In this document: positions 35,201 through 48,400 of the stretch, one piece after another | Layout: every line of letters starts with the position of its first letter | How positions within the stretch are numbered: position 1 is the first letter of the stretch | NCBI GenBank assembly: GCA_964030475.1 | Contig: CAXIPT010000002.1 | Coordinates: 16,366,749-16,430,748 of the forward strand | Origin: Tethya wilhelma | Taxonomy: Eukaryota > Porifera > Demospongiae > Tethyida > Tethyidae | Reading direction: 5' to 3' | DNA length: 64,000 bases | Translations under genes and position numbers: made by a program | The notes under the pieces: model-generated | The model's database searches: none | The model's input: the letters and a program-made list of their open reading frames with translations, nothing else | What the model was told of the DNA's origin: nothing

Positions 35201-37382
35201 CCTGTTGAAGGTCGTCTTAGTTTACATTGTTTCGTAATTACTTCTAATCATCTTCGAATTAAGATTCACCAACAATACTGGATTGATGAGCAATTTGCTT
35301 ATTATTTAATCTACCAATTGACATCAGTTTATGCATTCATTGAAGAGAAGCCTTGCCATTAGCGTGTACAGTTCTATTATTTTAATTTTAAGTTTAAGTG
35401 ATACAGTCTGTGATATGGCTGGTGTAATTTGCAAGTTTAGTATAGTGATCCGATGGGTTTTAATTGGCCCCACATAGCTTGGTTGCTACTCTAACATCAC
35501 CAACAGGTGCTGGGTGAATTCTTTTTGCTTGACAATGCACTGAGTCCGTGTACATGTACGTACATACACATTATTCTATTGCATGTACTGTATTATTATG
35601 TGTGTGCTAGTGGTCCACCTTCAGGTAATGTGGTCAACATCTGTCAGTGGGGGTGTAGATTATTTAAGGCTCTCACAATTTAACAATAATAACAATAAAC
35701 ATAGGATTCAATATCTTCTTTACAAACACACACACAATTCACATTTTACATATAGACTCAATGTTGAGCGTATATTTGGTCTTGAAAACAACATGAACGT
35801 TGGCGGACACAACCGATTCTACATCGTTCGACCGGAGATGATTGCTGTGAGTCAGATAGCCGTCCACATCCAGTCTGACAACAATGCTGGTCAAAGACGA
35901 AACTACCGAATCATTTTCGTTCCACGGAAGCTGGCTTTGTGTGATTACATTCTTGAAACCGAAGGTGTACATGGCTTTGTCAAAATTCACGAATGGAGGC
36001 TTCACCTCATTCCATTAGATGCCCACCTCTTGTCTTTGGAACGACACAAAACCTTCTCCACCCTGTACGTCGAGGAAGACTACACCATGCTGCACTCAAT
36101 CGCAAGTTCTCTGATCCTACTCGAAGATATCTACGGTACCTTTCCATTAGTGCATGGAAAAGGTCACTTTGCTCAAAAAGTTTGGGATCTTTTTGTGAGA
36201 CTGAAGGAGATACAAAGTGTGCCCACATTGTACAAGGTGGATGGATGTCGGATTTCAGAAGTGGTTCTTTTCGATCGACAGTGCGACCTTGTCACTCCCC
36301 TCTGCTCTCAGCTCACCTACGAAGGAATCTTGGATGACACGTTTCGCATTCGAAGTGGCTATGTTGAAATTTCGAGTGAGATTACGGGAAAGGATCAAGC
36401 AACAAAGGTGCTCTTGAGCACAAAAGATCCAGTGTTTGAAGAGATCCGAGCACGTCACTTTTCATCCGTACCCAGCATCCTCTCTGCGATATCAAGAGAT
36501 CTCAAGACAACGTACCACGAAGGCAAGAGCTCTGCCTCCATTCCTGCTCTCAAAAGCTTCGTGTCCAGACTGCCTGAGTTGAGAAAGAAGCACGATTCTT
36601 TGGCGACTCACTTACAGGTCAGCGAGCAGATAGTGATGAGAAAGAAAAAGGGTGACTTTCAGAGGCAACTTTTCTACGAACGTGCCATCATTGAAGCTGC
36701 TGACAAGCTGCCAGTGACTGATTACATTGAAGAGTGCATTCAACGTCAAGTGAACTTTCACATCCCTCTCAAACTCCTGTGCCTAATGTCAACCACCAAC
36801 GATGGCATCAAGTCCAAGTACTTCAAGCCTCTCAAACACCAGTACCTACACAGCTACGGTCACAAGCACATTGTAACGTTCCACAACCTCTTCAAAGCCG
36901 GACTTCTTCAAGACAAGTCCGATGACCCCCAGACGAGTGTGTCCGGTCATCCCAAGTCCACCTTCAAACACCTCTCACGACAGCTCAGACTTGTCCCTAA
37001 AGATCCAGCTTCTTACGATGTGCAGAATCCCAAGGACATGTCCTATGTGTACGGTGGAGCTTACATGCCACTCAGCTGTTGTGCCGTGGAGCACGTGGTC
37101 AAGATGCGTGCCTGGAAGGGGTTGGATGATGTTGTCAAGACGTGGAGTGGTGAAGCCTTCTCTCACGGGCAGCCCAGTAGCATGCGCAGTGAGAGACCTG
37201 GACTAAGTCAGCCCAAGAAGGTTGTCCTCGTGTACTTCATTGGTGGATGCACATTTTCAGAGATCAATGCTCTTCGCTTCCTCGGTCAGAAGACCAACAC
37301 TGTGTACATTGTTGCTACAACAAATATTATCAATCCTGATTCCCTTATTGACAGCATGACCTGCAATACCCAGCTAGTTTAG
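32252..37382 (+). CDS. VPS33B: VPS33B, Sec1/Munc18-family vesicle fusion regulator
   Basis: Encodes the SM protein that binds SNAREs and, with VIPAS39 (the VPS16B/SPE-39 family), acts in endosome, lysosome and secretory-granule traffic. There are two coding exons: 32252-32424 (phase 2, donor GTAAGT) and 35756-37382 (acceptor TATAG). The junction codon AAA joins SFLK to KLNVERIFGLEN. The product is 599 residues; human VPS33B has about 617. VPS33B rather than VPS33A is indicated by DDTFRIRSGYVE, LIPLDAHLLSLE, YVYGGAYMPLSC and IGGCTFSEINALRFLGQK. The open frame extends upstream to an ATG at 35583, but that stretch is intronic and low in complexity. Intron 1 is 3.3 kb, long for this locus, and holds a CATA/CATG microsatellite. 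The upstream neighbour is DDX56, head to head. The sulfatase starts 475 bp downstream on the same strand. Confidence 0.95.
32425..35755 (+). other. VPS33B intron 1 (3.3 kb)
   Basis: This large intron lies between two exons that join in phase. It contains a 118-codon open frame (32888-33244) without recognisable domain and the microsatellite at 34.57 kb. A degenerate stretch near 34930-35360 includes SLDWTPVEGRL and could be a decayed retrotransposon tail, which I hold only weakly. Sequence after about 32487 differs from the second copy of the locus. Confidence 0.7.
34569..34698. repeat. CATA/CATG microsatellite
   Basis: About 32 tetranucleotide units, CATA with interspersed CATG in the first half, inside VPS33B intron 1. 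The long open frames of repeated Tyr/Ile/His/Thr or Cys/Met/Tyr/Val here come from the repeat and are not genes. Confidence 0.95.
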
Positions 37383-37681
37383 TTCGTTTACTGATTTTTT
37401 TTTCTTCATGGATTTATAGAGTTTTTAAAAAGGTGTTGGCTCGAGTGTCATCACAGTTATGTAGTTTGTACAATATTTGGTCACAACAATCTGTTTCCAA
37501 TTTCCAATACGTTTTTAAGAAACTATTATTATTAATCTTAAGTGTTTTTATATCAAAAATTGAATTACATGTATTATAAATATTATTAGATTATTGATCA
37601 TGCATGCAATAACATGACGAAAATTTTAATAATAATTATAGCTTTCTCAATGCATGGAATGATGCACATTTTTACATGATC

Positions 37682-37687
37682 AATAAA
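37682..37687 (+). terminator. Candidate polyadenylation signal of VPS33B
   Basis: AATAAA occurs 300 nt past the VPS33B stop codon and before the sulfatase TATA box at 37826. It is the first canonical hexamer I see on this strand after the stop. Confidence 0.4.
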
Positions 37688-37825
37688 ACAATATCAATTT
37701 TTCATGATCTATAATGCAATAATTATTGGCAAGATCCATGTATGCAGAGAGAGGTATATAGGCGCGCGCAAGATCTCGTTATTTTGCGCATGCGTGAAGG
37801 TGATGAATCCGCGCGACGTTCTGCG

Positions 37826-37833
37826 TATAAAAA
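37826..37833 (+). promoter_or_regulatory. TATA box of the sulfatase gene
   Basis: TATAAAAA lies 31 bp before the first in-frame ATG (37857) and 73 bp before the second (37899). With a usual TATA-to-start distance of about 30 bp, transcription would begin near 37855, which leaves almost no leader for the first ATG and favours the second as initiator. Confidence 0.5.
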
Positions 37834-37856
37834 CAGATTCTGTCTCTGCACACATC

Positions 37857-40599
37857 ATGGACAACCAAAAACGAGCAACAATACAGAGCTACAGCAAGAT
37901 GCAAAACTACTACTTGACAAGTTTAATTGTGTTGCTACTGGCAGTAAGCTCTCTTCTTCCAAAAGCAGGTATGCCAATATAACCACTATTCCATGGCCAG
38001 AGTCAGGTGTAGCATAGTTGTAAAACAGTTCAACAAACAAAATTTTAATCTAACTAAACTAGAGTGTGTTAAATTATGCCACATCAATCAATATAGCGAC
38101 AGCATATTCTAATATATAGCAATCTAGAGTCACTGTAGTACAATCACCTAGGGCTGTTGCATGTTATCTTCTTTGTTTTAATGATGATCAGTCAATTTGT
38201 TGATCTTCTGGGTGTACGTTGCATAGTGAAAATGCAAAACATGTAGGCACAATTGCTTTGATTAGTGCATGAGACCAAACCTAATATAGGCTATAGTATG
38301 ACTGTGCTCAAGAACAGCAAAGCAATTAATTCATGCAGTCTCTGAATCATGAATGACATGTTTCTTGTAAAGACACAATCATGTCAATCATTATCAGCCT
38401 GCACCAGAAATTTTGCCATTGCAGCATACTGTTGTTTGAATCCATGGAGGGAATACAATTGTACATAATGGTCAATGACTGACCAAACCACACCAATATT
38501 GAAGTAGAAAATACTAAAATACCACATTGTACGTAGCTATGGAGTATACAGTCCCCTTTTTACTTCCAGTTAGTGCTCTAGACTAAGCTCATATTGAAAG
38601 GAAGGTATAAAACCACTTGTTTCCCTAATAGTGGTTTGAGGTTCGCAAATAAACAACACCCCTCACTTTTGTGTGGGTGAATCTAAACAACATAACCATT
38701 GTCAACATTCACAGGACATCGTGCAATTTGCCATAATCCTGTATTGCGTGTATATATATCCAACTCAAAGTTAAGTAGTTGTTAACTAGACAATGGTGAT
38801 CATGTGGCATTGGCCTTTAATTACTCTGCACTAGTCTTATTAACTTCATTGTGTTCTGTTTACCTGGTCACATTCCCTATAAAGAGACCAAGGTGCATTG
38901 ATAGGAGTTCTTAGCTAGTTACTGTTATTTTGTGTATTGTTCATGTGGCTCTAATGCACTTCATCTAGTTACATCTATTTACAACTGTTGAAATCTGTAC
39001 ATGTGCATAATTTTGAAGTAATTTTGATTGCGTTGTCCTATTCCCTAATTAGGCTCCTTCATCGCCAGTAAAGAGCAAACCAAAAATGATCAAGTACAAA
39101 ATGATGCACCAGGAATCTCTAACAAACTCTCACGAAGACTTAGTCAAGAGAAAACCCTTCCAAACATTATCTTCCTCCTGGCCGATGACTTGGGCTATGG
39201 TGATGTCAGCTACAATGGCGGGCTAATGCCAACACCCAACATAGATGAACTTGCATCAAGTCAACACAGCATCAAGTTCAACCGGTTCTATAGTGGGTCG
39301 CCAGTCTGCTCCCCGACGAGAGGAGCCCTACTAACAGGGAGAAACCACAACAGATATTGTGTATGGAAGGCGAACACTGCCGGCAAGAATTGCAGTATCC
39401 ACAACGACTTCCTCTGTCCCGCACAGCATCCTCTTCCACCGTCAGAAGTGACAGTTGCTGAGATCTTACAGGAACAAGGTTATCATACCGCTGTGTTTGG
39501 CAAATGGCACCTTGGTGACTTAAAGCACCTGCCACACGGCCATCCTCGCTGGTCTCCATCAAGTCCGTGTGAGCATGGCTTTGATGTGTGGAAAGTGACA
39601 GAACGTGCTGTCCCTACATCGACACCAAACTGTGGGTGCTTCAACACATCTCAGTGTGTATTGGGACACTACAGTAGACAGGGAGCTCCTCCTTGCACAA
39701 ACTATTATTCAAAAAACTCTTCTGGAATCGTACAGGGCCACAGTGAGTTGATAAACAAAGACGATTCAGAATTTATTGTTGACGAGTTTGAATCATTTCT
39801 TGCAAATACCCAGTCCAATGCCTCTACTCGACAGCCATTCTTTGCCTATATTCCCTTTCATGCTGTCCATAAACGTTTCATTGCCTTTCCTCCGCTAATT
39901 GATTCCATGGAGTCTGTGCTCAAAATGAATCCAGAAAGATTCTCCACAAAAGAGATAGACTATTACAGCACCATCGCTGCTCTTGACAAAGCTGTTGGCC
40001 GTGTTAGACAACTCTTGAAGCAATACAATTTGAGCGAGAACACCATGATCTGGTTCTCCAGCGACAATGGTCCTGAGAATAGAACTCCCGGGAGTACAGG
40101 AGGGCTAAGGGGAAGAAAAGGAACACTCTTTGAAGGAGGAATCAGAGTCCCTGGAATTATTGAATGGCCTACGATGATAAAGAAGAACAGGGTCTCAGAC
40201 TATCCTGTAGTATCCAACGATTTCCTGCCAACCATTTGTGAGATAGTCGGTGTACCTCCACCAAATAGAAGCCTTGATGGCATATCTATTCTGCCACATT
40301 TGAAACGAAAAATAAACCGTAGGCAGCACATAATCATGTGGGCATTTAGTATCAAGGGAGACTTTGATAGCAAGTACACAGTAGCTGCACTCCATCGTGA
40401 CTTGAAACTTATTGCCAACTATAAAAATGGTCAAGTTGTTAGTGCTCATCTGTACAATGTATCTAGCTCTAGTAAATGTTTAGAAGATTGTGACGTGTCA
40501 GAATTGAATCCTAAAAAATTCAACAGGTTGTCAAGAGAGGCTGAGTCCTGGAGATCGTCACTAAAAGATAGTGCTGAGAATGAGGTCAAATGCTTATAG
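37857..40599 (+). CDS. Secreted/lysosomal sulfatase (arylsulfatase-like)
   Basis: A type I sulfatase that hydrolyses sulfate esters; the substrate cannot be told from sequence. Exon 1 is 37857-37968 (donor GTATGC, phase 1) and exon 2 is 39053-40599 (acceptor TTAG). From the first ATG it has 552 residues. From the ATG at 37899 it has 538 and starts directly with the signal peptide (LTSLIVLLLAVSSLLP), which I think more likely. Numbered from the first ATG: metal-binding ADDLGYGD (81-88), the formylglycine site CSPTR with Cys123, GKWHLG (Lys188, His190) and SDNGP (Asp375, Asn376), then RGRKGTLFEGGIRVPG. All core catalytic motifs are present, so the enzyme should be active once Cys123 is oxidised by the formylglycine-generating enzyme. 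Several NxS/T sites fit the secretory route. It resembles the ArsA/GALNS-like group. It is convergent with CCT7, with 358 bp between stop codons. Confidence 0.93.
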
Positions 40600-40957
40600 T
40601 ATTATCCTCTAATAATAATTGTTATGCTATAACAATAATTTATTTCTTATCTTTACTCACCTCTGGCCAGCCCACAATCACAATATTAATATATATATTC
40701 TCTGAGAATAATTTCCATTGATCATGACTGTACCTGTACTCATCATCTCAACTGTTTTGTCATAATTTCTTTTTATTGTTGTGCACACGCAATTCTTTCA
40801 TGTTCCATCAGTCAAATCATTAATTGCTGTCATTGATAATAACAATACACTATATATAACATGATTCAAATACCAAGCTTTCACTAGATACAATAATGAG
40901 AGGCTTCATAACAATACAGCTATGACAATGTACACTCCTAGAGTCAGACAAGGTTCA

Positions 40958-42392
40958 TCACATGGGTCGGCCCCTCCCCCTGCCTCGCCCAGGCAGAGCC
41001 CCACCAGGACCATCAGCAGCTCCTGACTTGGGATTCTTGATGGTCTCATCCACTGAAAGAATTAGGCCAGCTGCTTCAGCTGCTCCAGTGAGTGCATTTA
41101 TCTTAACCACAGCTGGCTCCCATACGCAAGCCTCGAAGTTATCAGCAATGTCTTCCTTCATGATATCAACACCATACCATTTGGCTCCTGTATGGAAAGG
41201 AAATAAGCCATTGTAACCTCCTCTGTTGATAGTAACCAAGGGAGTTCAAGTGGTGGCTTGTGAATATCATAGGTCATGCAGCAACTAAGTCCAAACTCCG
41301 AAGTGAGTACTCCTGTTTTGTTTAAAAGGAACTGTGTCACTATATAAGCGCTGTTTTGTTACCAAAAATAAATAATGCGTGACGTTTTGTAATGGTTTTT
41401 TTTTTGTTGACAAACCAATACACGTATGTACATGGAGCTAGTATCCGAACATGGCACCCAGATTGCGCTAGAAACAAAACAAAACCGTCACAAATGGTCA
41501 TAAAATGTCAAAAACAGCACATGTTTTATTTTTAGTAACAAACAGTGCTTATATAGTGACACAGTTCCTTTAATGGAAAACTATGCTCCAAGATTAACAC
41601 TTTAATTATCCATGTGCTGTGTTATACCTAGCACACCAGCACCACACCTTCACGACACATGAAGGGGTGAAGTGAGGTACACCACTCTGGTTGGTAAGAC
41701 TTTCAATCTCCTAGGCAACAGTGTATAATGGGGGAAAAATTTGGTTGCAACCATTAAGATAAGGTTACACATATCCAGGGTGTAAACACTGCATCCAACC
41801 AGAATGAGGGCACAAAGAAGTCAAGAAAGGCAAAAACAAATAATGCAGGGTAACTACTCAAAAAATAACTTAGCTTTTACTAGAGAAAACAAGAGATAAG
41901 CTATTCAAGACAAAAACATTTACACAGACATACACCACACACACAAAGCACACACTGGGATGCTTGTACACTACAGCAAGACAAACATAGTTAGTGGTGA
42001 TGATCTAGCAATTTACATCCACACACTAAGATATCAACAAACACATCACTACACAACACACATGGATACAAACCCTGCTACAGAGTAAGTATACACTTTG
42101 TCAAAATCAACAACATCATAACAGTGGGTTTCAGTTTAAGCTTACATTAGGCAAAAGTATGGTGGAGTATGCTAATTCAAACAATCCCAAACTGTACATG
42201 TACCTTTGGCATGCTTCTCCCTCAGTCGGTTGAGCACATTGGTGGAATCAAAGCCAGCATTGTCACAGAGCTGCCGAGGGATAACCTCCAAAGCCTTAGC
42301 AACAGCTGCAATGATCAGTTGCTCTTTTCCCGCCACAGTTCGGGAATAATCTCGTAGATATTTACTGAGTTCCATCTCGATTGCACCACCCC

Positions 42393-42425
<33 letters not shown>

Positions 42426-45400
42426 ACAACACAACACAATGAGGAGTGTATCATATGAGAGTACATGTGATGGACTATAAACTAGGGACGTTAACACTCA
42501 GTAATCGATTCACATTTCTATGAAGTTAGACAACATATATCCTCACCAGCTACAACAGCATCATTCTTGATAGCTCTCCTGACTATCATGATGGCATCGT
42601 GGAGGGAGCGCTCTGTCTCTTCAATGAACTGCTCAGCTCCACCACGTAGGATCAGAGTGCAAGTCTTAGCTTCAGGACACCCGGTGAAAATGTTGTATCT
42701 AGAGTAACATTGATAGCATAATGTGTAAGTAGATAACATAACGATTGTGTGCAACTGTTCTAGCCCTGGAATAGGCAGCATCCACTGACTAGCCCTCAGA
42801 GGAGCTAGCCAAACACACACATACTTAAACTCTGCCTGAGCTGAATCTCTTTTGTGTGACTAACTAGTAACCATAACGTACAAACTTGATGAAACATGAA
42901 CGAAAATTTTCTCTCTAAGTTTTTCTTGGAACTTTGAACAAAATAACTACATTGTACAGTAATACGAGAGGGTTGGTGTTCTTTCTAATTAATGCTCACC
43001 CCCACCATTGTGCACCTGGTGACATAGAGCTATAGCTCAATTACGTATTGTTTTAATCACGCTCAAAATTCTTGCAATTCAACGCATGAACGGTCGACTG
43101 AAAGGACTTCTCAGTGCTGAGTTCACACGCATGCATGTACTTGTTTAAAGGTGCTATTGCACGGAAGCGGCAACTTTTTGAAAAAATGGCCCAAAAATCA
43201 ATACTGAAATTTCATTGGTTGAAAATACGTCATTGGAATGCAATTTGCGCTCCTATTTTCGCGTTGACTCCAACGTACGCATAATTTTTCTTTGTGACCA
43301 CGTGGCAAGCTGCAGCTATTTGACATACTTATGCGCTTAGGCTTACACTCATTTAGCTTCTTTCTTCCCCGTTCCTTCTCTTGGTGTGCTTTTACTGCTC
43401 ATCATGTCTTGTAAGCGTTCAAATTCAAACTGCACGTGGTCGCACATTTTAATACACGCATATTGTTCTACGAACATTATGGCTTCACTACACGGTGTAA
43501 ATTACTACGCGTACAACTTCCGTGCAATAGCACCTATAGCTACAAGTCCAATAATATGAGAGTCAGTCGATCAGCATGAGATCTGAAGTGTTGCTCCACC
43601 AATGATGGTTCATCCAATAGTGTGCTACTATAAGCCACATTCACATGTAACAGAGGCGGAGGGCTATCTCTGTTGTTGTTNTGAGAGGACATCATGAGAG
43701 TACATGTGATGGACTATAGCTAGGGATGTTAACACTCATGCAATGATTGAATCCGATTTTACAAATTTAGACAACATATATCCTCACCAGCTACAACAGC
43801 ATCATTCTTGATAGCTCTCCTGACTATCATGATGGCATCGTGGAGGGAGCGCTCCGTCTCTTCAATGAACTGCTCAGCTCCACCACGTAGAATCAGAGTG
43901 CAAGTCTTAGCTTCAGGACACCCGGTGAAAATGTTGTATCTATAGTAACATTGATAGCATAATGTGTAAGTAGATAATATGGCATCATAATGATTGTGTG
44001 CAACTGTTCTAGCCCTGGAATAGGCAACATCCACTGACTAGCCCTCAGAGGAGCTAGCCAAATACACACATACTTAAACTCTGCCTGAGCTGAATCTCTT
44101 TCGTGTGACTAACTTGTAACCATAACCAGTGTTTCCCCCAGGACAAAAGTAAAGAGGGGGGGAAGTGGGTCGAATTGCTTAAAATCCTCTGAAAAATAGT
44201 AGTTTTATATGTATTTATATGGGAAGGAGAAAATTGAAAGGAGGGGGGAGCGCCCCCCTACCCCTCTTTGGGGGAAACACTGATAACATACAAATTTGAT
44301 GAAACACGAACGAAAATTTTCTCTCTAAGTTTTTCTTGGAACTTTGAACAAAATAATTACATTGTACAGTAATACAAGAGGGTTGGTGTTCTTTCTAATT
44401 AATGCTCACCCCCACCATTGTGCACCTGGTGACAGAGCTAGCTCAATTACGCATTAATTTAATCACGCTCAAAATTCTTGCGATTCAACACATGAACGGT
44501 TGACTGAAAGGACTTCTCAGTGCTGAGTTCACACGCATGCATGTACTTGTTTAAATAGCTACAAGTCCAATAATATGAGAGTCAGTCGATCAGCATGAGA
44601 TCTAATATATTGCTCCACCAATGATGGTTCATCCAATAGTGTGCTACTATAAGCCACATTCACATGTAACAGAGGCGGAGGGCTATCTCTGTTGTTGTTG
44701 TCATGCAGTTCACTTCACTAACACCACCACAGAACCCAAGATAGTACAACTATCAGGGAGTGATCAGTCTCAAACAAGGTCTATCATAATTCTACACAAA
44801 ACCAAACTACAATTTCTTTCCCAATCTCAGACTGTGTGTGCATGTGTGTCAGCTACAACTAGATGGAATCAGTCTAAGTCAAACACATCCCCTCTATATT
44901 CCTAGCAACTATCAACCACAAGGTCGAGGACAGAAGGACTTAAAGTGCTTTAACCTATTGTCATCAGTAGGATGCTGTGTACACCAGTGGGAAGTGCTTG
45001 AATAAGCATTAACAAGAATCCCATTATTACAGTTCCCCAATTATAAAATAGCTGTGCTCATGATAATAACTATAATGTGTGCACCTGTATAGCTCACTGA
45101 GACTCATTCACATCCCCTCATGCACACACTCCCTCCCCTCCCCCCAACACACACACACACAAACACATACCTTTCTCCTCCGATCTGTTCTTCCTGGAAC
45201 ACTTCACACGTACCCAACACCCCTTCATTGAGATCACCAACAGACGTCTGGATCGCTCCACCACAAGCTTTCATTGTCCTACGAAGATCCTCCTCCACCA
45301 CCCTACCAGCACAAAAGATATCCCTGCAAAAGACAGACAATTAATTATTAAGCTATGAGATAATACCATCCTTGGCACCAAGAGACATGATAGTGGAGGA

Positions 45401-48400
45401 TCCCACCATTCCAACACAGGGTATACAGGTATTTCAGACGTAACCACAACCATGATACAAGGACAACCTTCCTTCCTATCCTAGCCTCGTTCCCAGGCTC
45501 TCCTCTCTTCGGGGAGAGCGGAGAGCCCAGAACGAGACTATTCCGATCCAGTGTTACTGCTAAAAACAAAGAGTAACAGACAAAACCTGAGCTGTTTCAT
45601 AGAGTTGGTACACTCTATAATGGAGAGAGTATACCACAATTTGCAAACACAGGTCTGATTTACAAACAGACTTTGATTTATCAAAGAACACAATCAAAGA
45701 TCCACCAGGTGTCCTTTCCCACCACAGCATCCAGTGGGGATAAGGAAGGACACACAACATAGAGCAATAGAGGTTTGCTTACACAATAATAGCAATTAGG
45801 GCAGTGCAAAAAACATTATTAGTGCTTTTTGATGTCCACCCAACCAGAAACCTTAAGGTGTCATAGTGCAATTCCACCGGGCTGGGTAGCAGACTTGGGC
45901 AGACGTGCAGCAAACATGTAGTTCCATATATGGTGCAGCGTCATTTACCACACATGTGGGTGAGACACACTGGAGATGAATAACCTACCAATCCCAGATG
46001 CATCATTGACACCACCTTATAATGCTACCCACTATCAAGTTAGTACGACCACTATTTCATAAACTCCATGCATCACTTCTATTCACATGTTGTGGGAAAA
46101 CTGTACAGTCTCTTTGGTACGGGTGAAAAGGTACAATAGAGCATCACTGCAGAATTAGATCAGCGATTCTCTCTCCAATTGACCCTCCATAATACAATCA
46201 TTTCCTACAGAGCCTTCAAACCAACCATAAAGAGAGAGGCCATTTTATGCCCGGCCACAACTAACCACCTGCTCCCTCTCTGCCTCTGATCTCGAATTCA
46301 TTGCCCACCACTTTATACGTCTCATTTCCTAGGCAACCTACCTGTCAGCAAAGTACTGTGTGGCAACATCTCCAATGGGCAGCTTGGACAGCACCACCTT
46401 GGCACCACTGGCTACAATGCTCTCCAACTTGTTGTAGAGGATGGTCCACTCCGCGTCCACCACTCGCTGGTACTCCTGGAGTGGAGAAGTAGTGAATACA
46501 AGGAAAGAGATTATTGCAAGTGTGAATCTCAGGATATGTGTGCCCCTTGAACCAGTGCATTATGTGCAAGATAGTCTATACAACAAGACTACATAATTAC
46601 AATTAAAATATTATATCTCCATGCTGGATCAGGCATTAAGGTACCAGGGAGACACTGGGCCAGACAATAATTTATCACACTTAATTGCAAGAGAAATGAG
46701 GCTACAGACCAAGGGAAGTGTGTAATACACAGAGAAGCCATGCTGCTAAATTGATTCTTAACAAGTACAATGGTAACCACAACAGTCTAAGTACAGAACA
46801 TGGAGGCAATAATTGGAAAGTGGCAGGTACAACCACTTGTAACAATCAGTATATTATATACTGTGCACACAATATTGGCGACCACTTACCAGATCTAATT
46901 TCTTACCTCAACATTCTCGATTCTAAGTTCTGCATTCTCCTTTTCAGCTTTCAATTCCAACTCAACATTTAACAAAGCAATCTTTGGTTTCTCGTAGCGT
47001 TTTGGTTGCATCTCAAAACCAGCATAGGAGAAGGTCTTTTTGAAAGCCACTCCAGCAATCAGTCTGGAGTCCTACAAGAAGGATGATAAGATCCCAGGTA
47101 AATGCTATCACAACAGATAGATATAGCCAAGAGCATGCAAGTTACCACAATATAGTGGGTAAATTTGGTGTGAATTATATTTGGCAACTTGGCAAATTAT
47201 ATGCATGCATATTTTTACATATGATTAAGAATGAAGCATGTAGGGCTGAATCATCAATTCAAATTCACCAGTAATGCTAAAACGCAAATTCGCCAAATTT
47301 ACCCACAATAAAATTGGTAGTGTCCATATCACATGAGTAGACAAAAGTAGATAATTGAAAATTGGCTCAAACAGAAATTGATACCATTTGGTATGAAAAA
47401 CACTACGACTGTCAAAGTACAGGCACATACCTCTAACGATCCTCCCTGCACCTTCTTTATGCCAATCATGTTCAGCGGTAGCATTGCATCCAGCAACGAG
47501 ACAGCATCCACAACCATCTTGGAGAAGAAGTCCTTCTGATGTGCTATCAACTTTGAGCTGAGTGCTGTAGCTGCGCACTTGATGAGTAGACTCCTTTGCT
47601 CCCTAAAGCATCAATAGAGGCACCATCACAGGCAGGATGTAAACATGCATACACATACAAACTGTATGATCAGAGGACAACTGGAGTACAATCAAACATA
47701 CTATATATACGTAAAATAAAAATATTGACGAATTTAAATTTGACGACTTGCGCGTGCGCATAATACATTCATATACAAGTTTGTTCTCTTCATTTGGAAC
47801 ACTGTATGGCGCCCAAAATATTGGCGGATTCAAACTTAACGATTTCAAACCGTCATATTAAAATCTCCGTCAATATTTCTGGCTATACGGTATATAACTT
47901 AGGTTTTTCATGGATTGAATGTTATCCGCAAAAAAATGTTCAACGAAAAAGTACATATGAAAATTAAGTGGTATACGGTACATATTATATCAAAACTAAC
48001 TCTGGGTCTTCTCTCTTTACATGGACCGCTATTTCCTTGATCTTCTTCATTGAGAGTTGGATGGCCTTTCTCACTCCTCTCACGATGATCTGTGGGTGGA
48101 CATTCTCCTCTACAAATGGCTTGCAGTTCTTAAGAATCTCCCCAGCCAGCAGTACTACTGACGTTGTTCCATCTCCAACCTACAAGAGGGGGATAAATTA
48201 CATCCACGCGATTACATGTGAATTAAAGTAATGCTGCTCTATAGTAGAGTACTCCACAGATGTTTTCCAAAAAAAAGCAGTGATTAGCTATAAATAGTAC
48301 ACCATAGAAACTTTGTACCTCAGCATCTTGTGACAAGGAGATATCCACCAAGGTCTTGGCAGCTGGATGGACAACATCCAGGAGTTTCATGATAGTAGCG

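Larger units (their letters stand above)
43690..44699. repeat. Direct duplication around CCT7 exon 9, copy B
   Basis: This follows the N at 43681 and repeats 42448-43680 in the same orientation, including the full exon 9 (43788-43939) with intact acceptor (TATAG) and donor (GTGAGG). It lacks the 387 bp MITE of copy A and has a 156 bp MITE at 44127-44282 instead. Beyond 44699 the sequence continues uniquely through intron 8. Confidence 0.9.

Noticed and set aside
35583..35755. Upstream extension of the VPS33B open frame to an ATG at 35583
   Set aside because: The exon at 32252-32424 joins in phase at 35756 and matches the VPS33B N-terminus; the extension is low-complexity intron.
40962..41216. 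84-codon plus-strand open frame rich in Pro/Ala
   Set aside because: Antisense of the last CCT7 exon, including the GRGRGRGRP tail.
42518..44034. Tandem duplicated exons as regulated mutually exclusive splicing in CCT7
   Set aside because: The copies are synonymous and separated by a gap, and they match the overlap pattern at other gaps.
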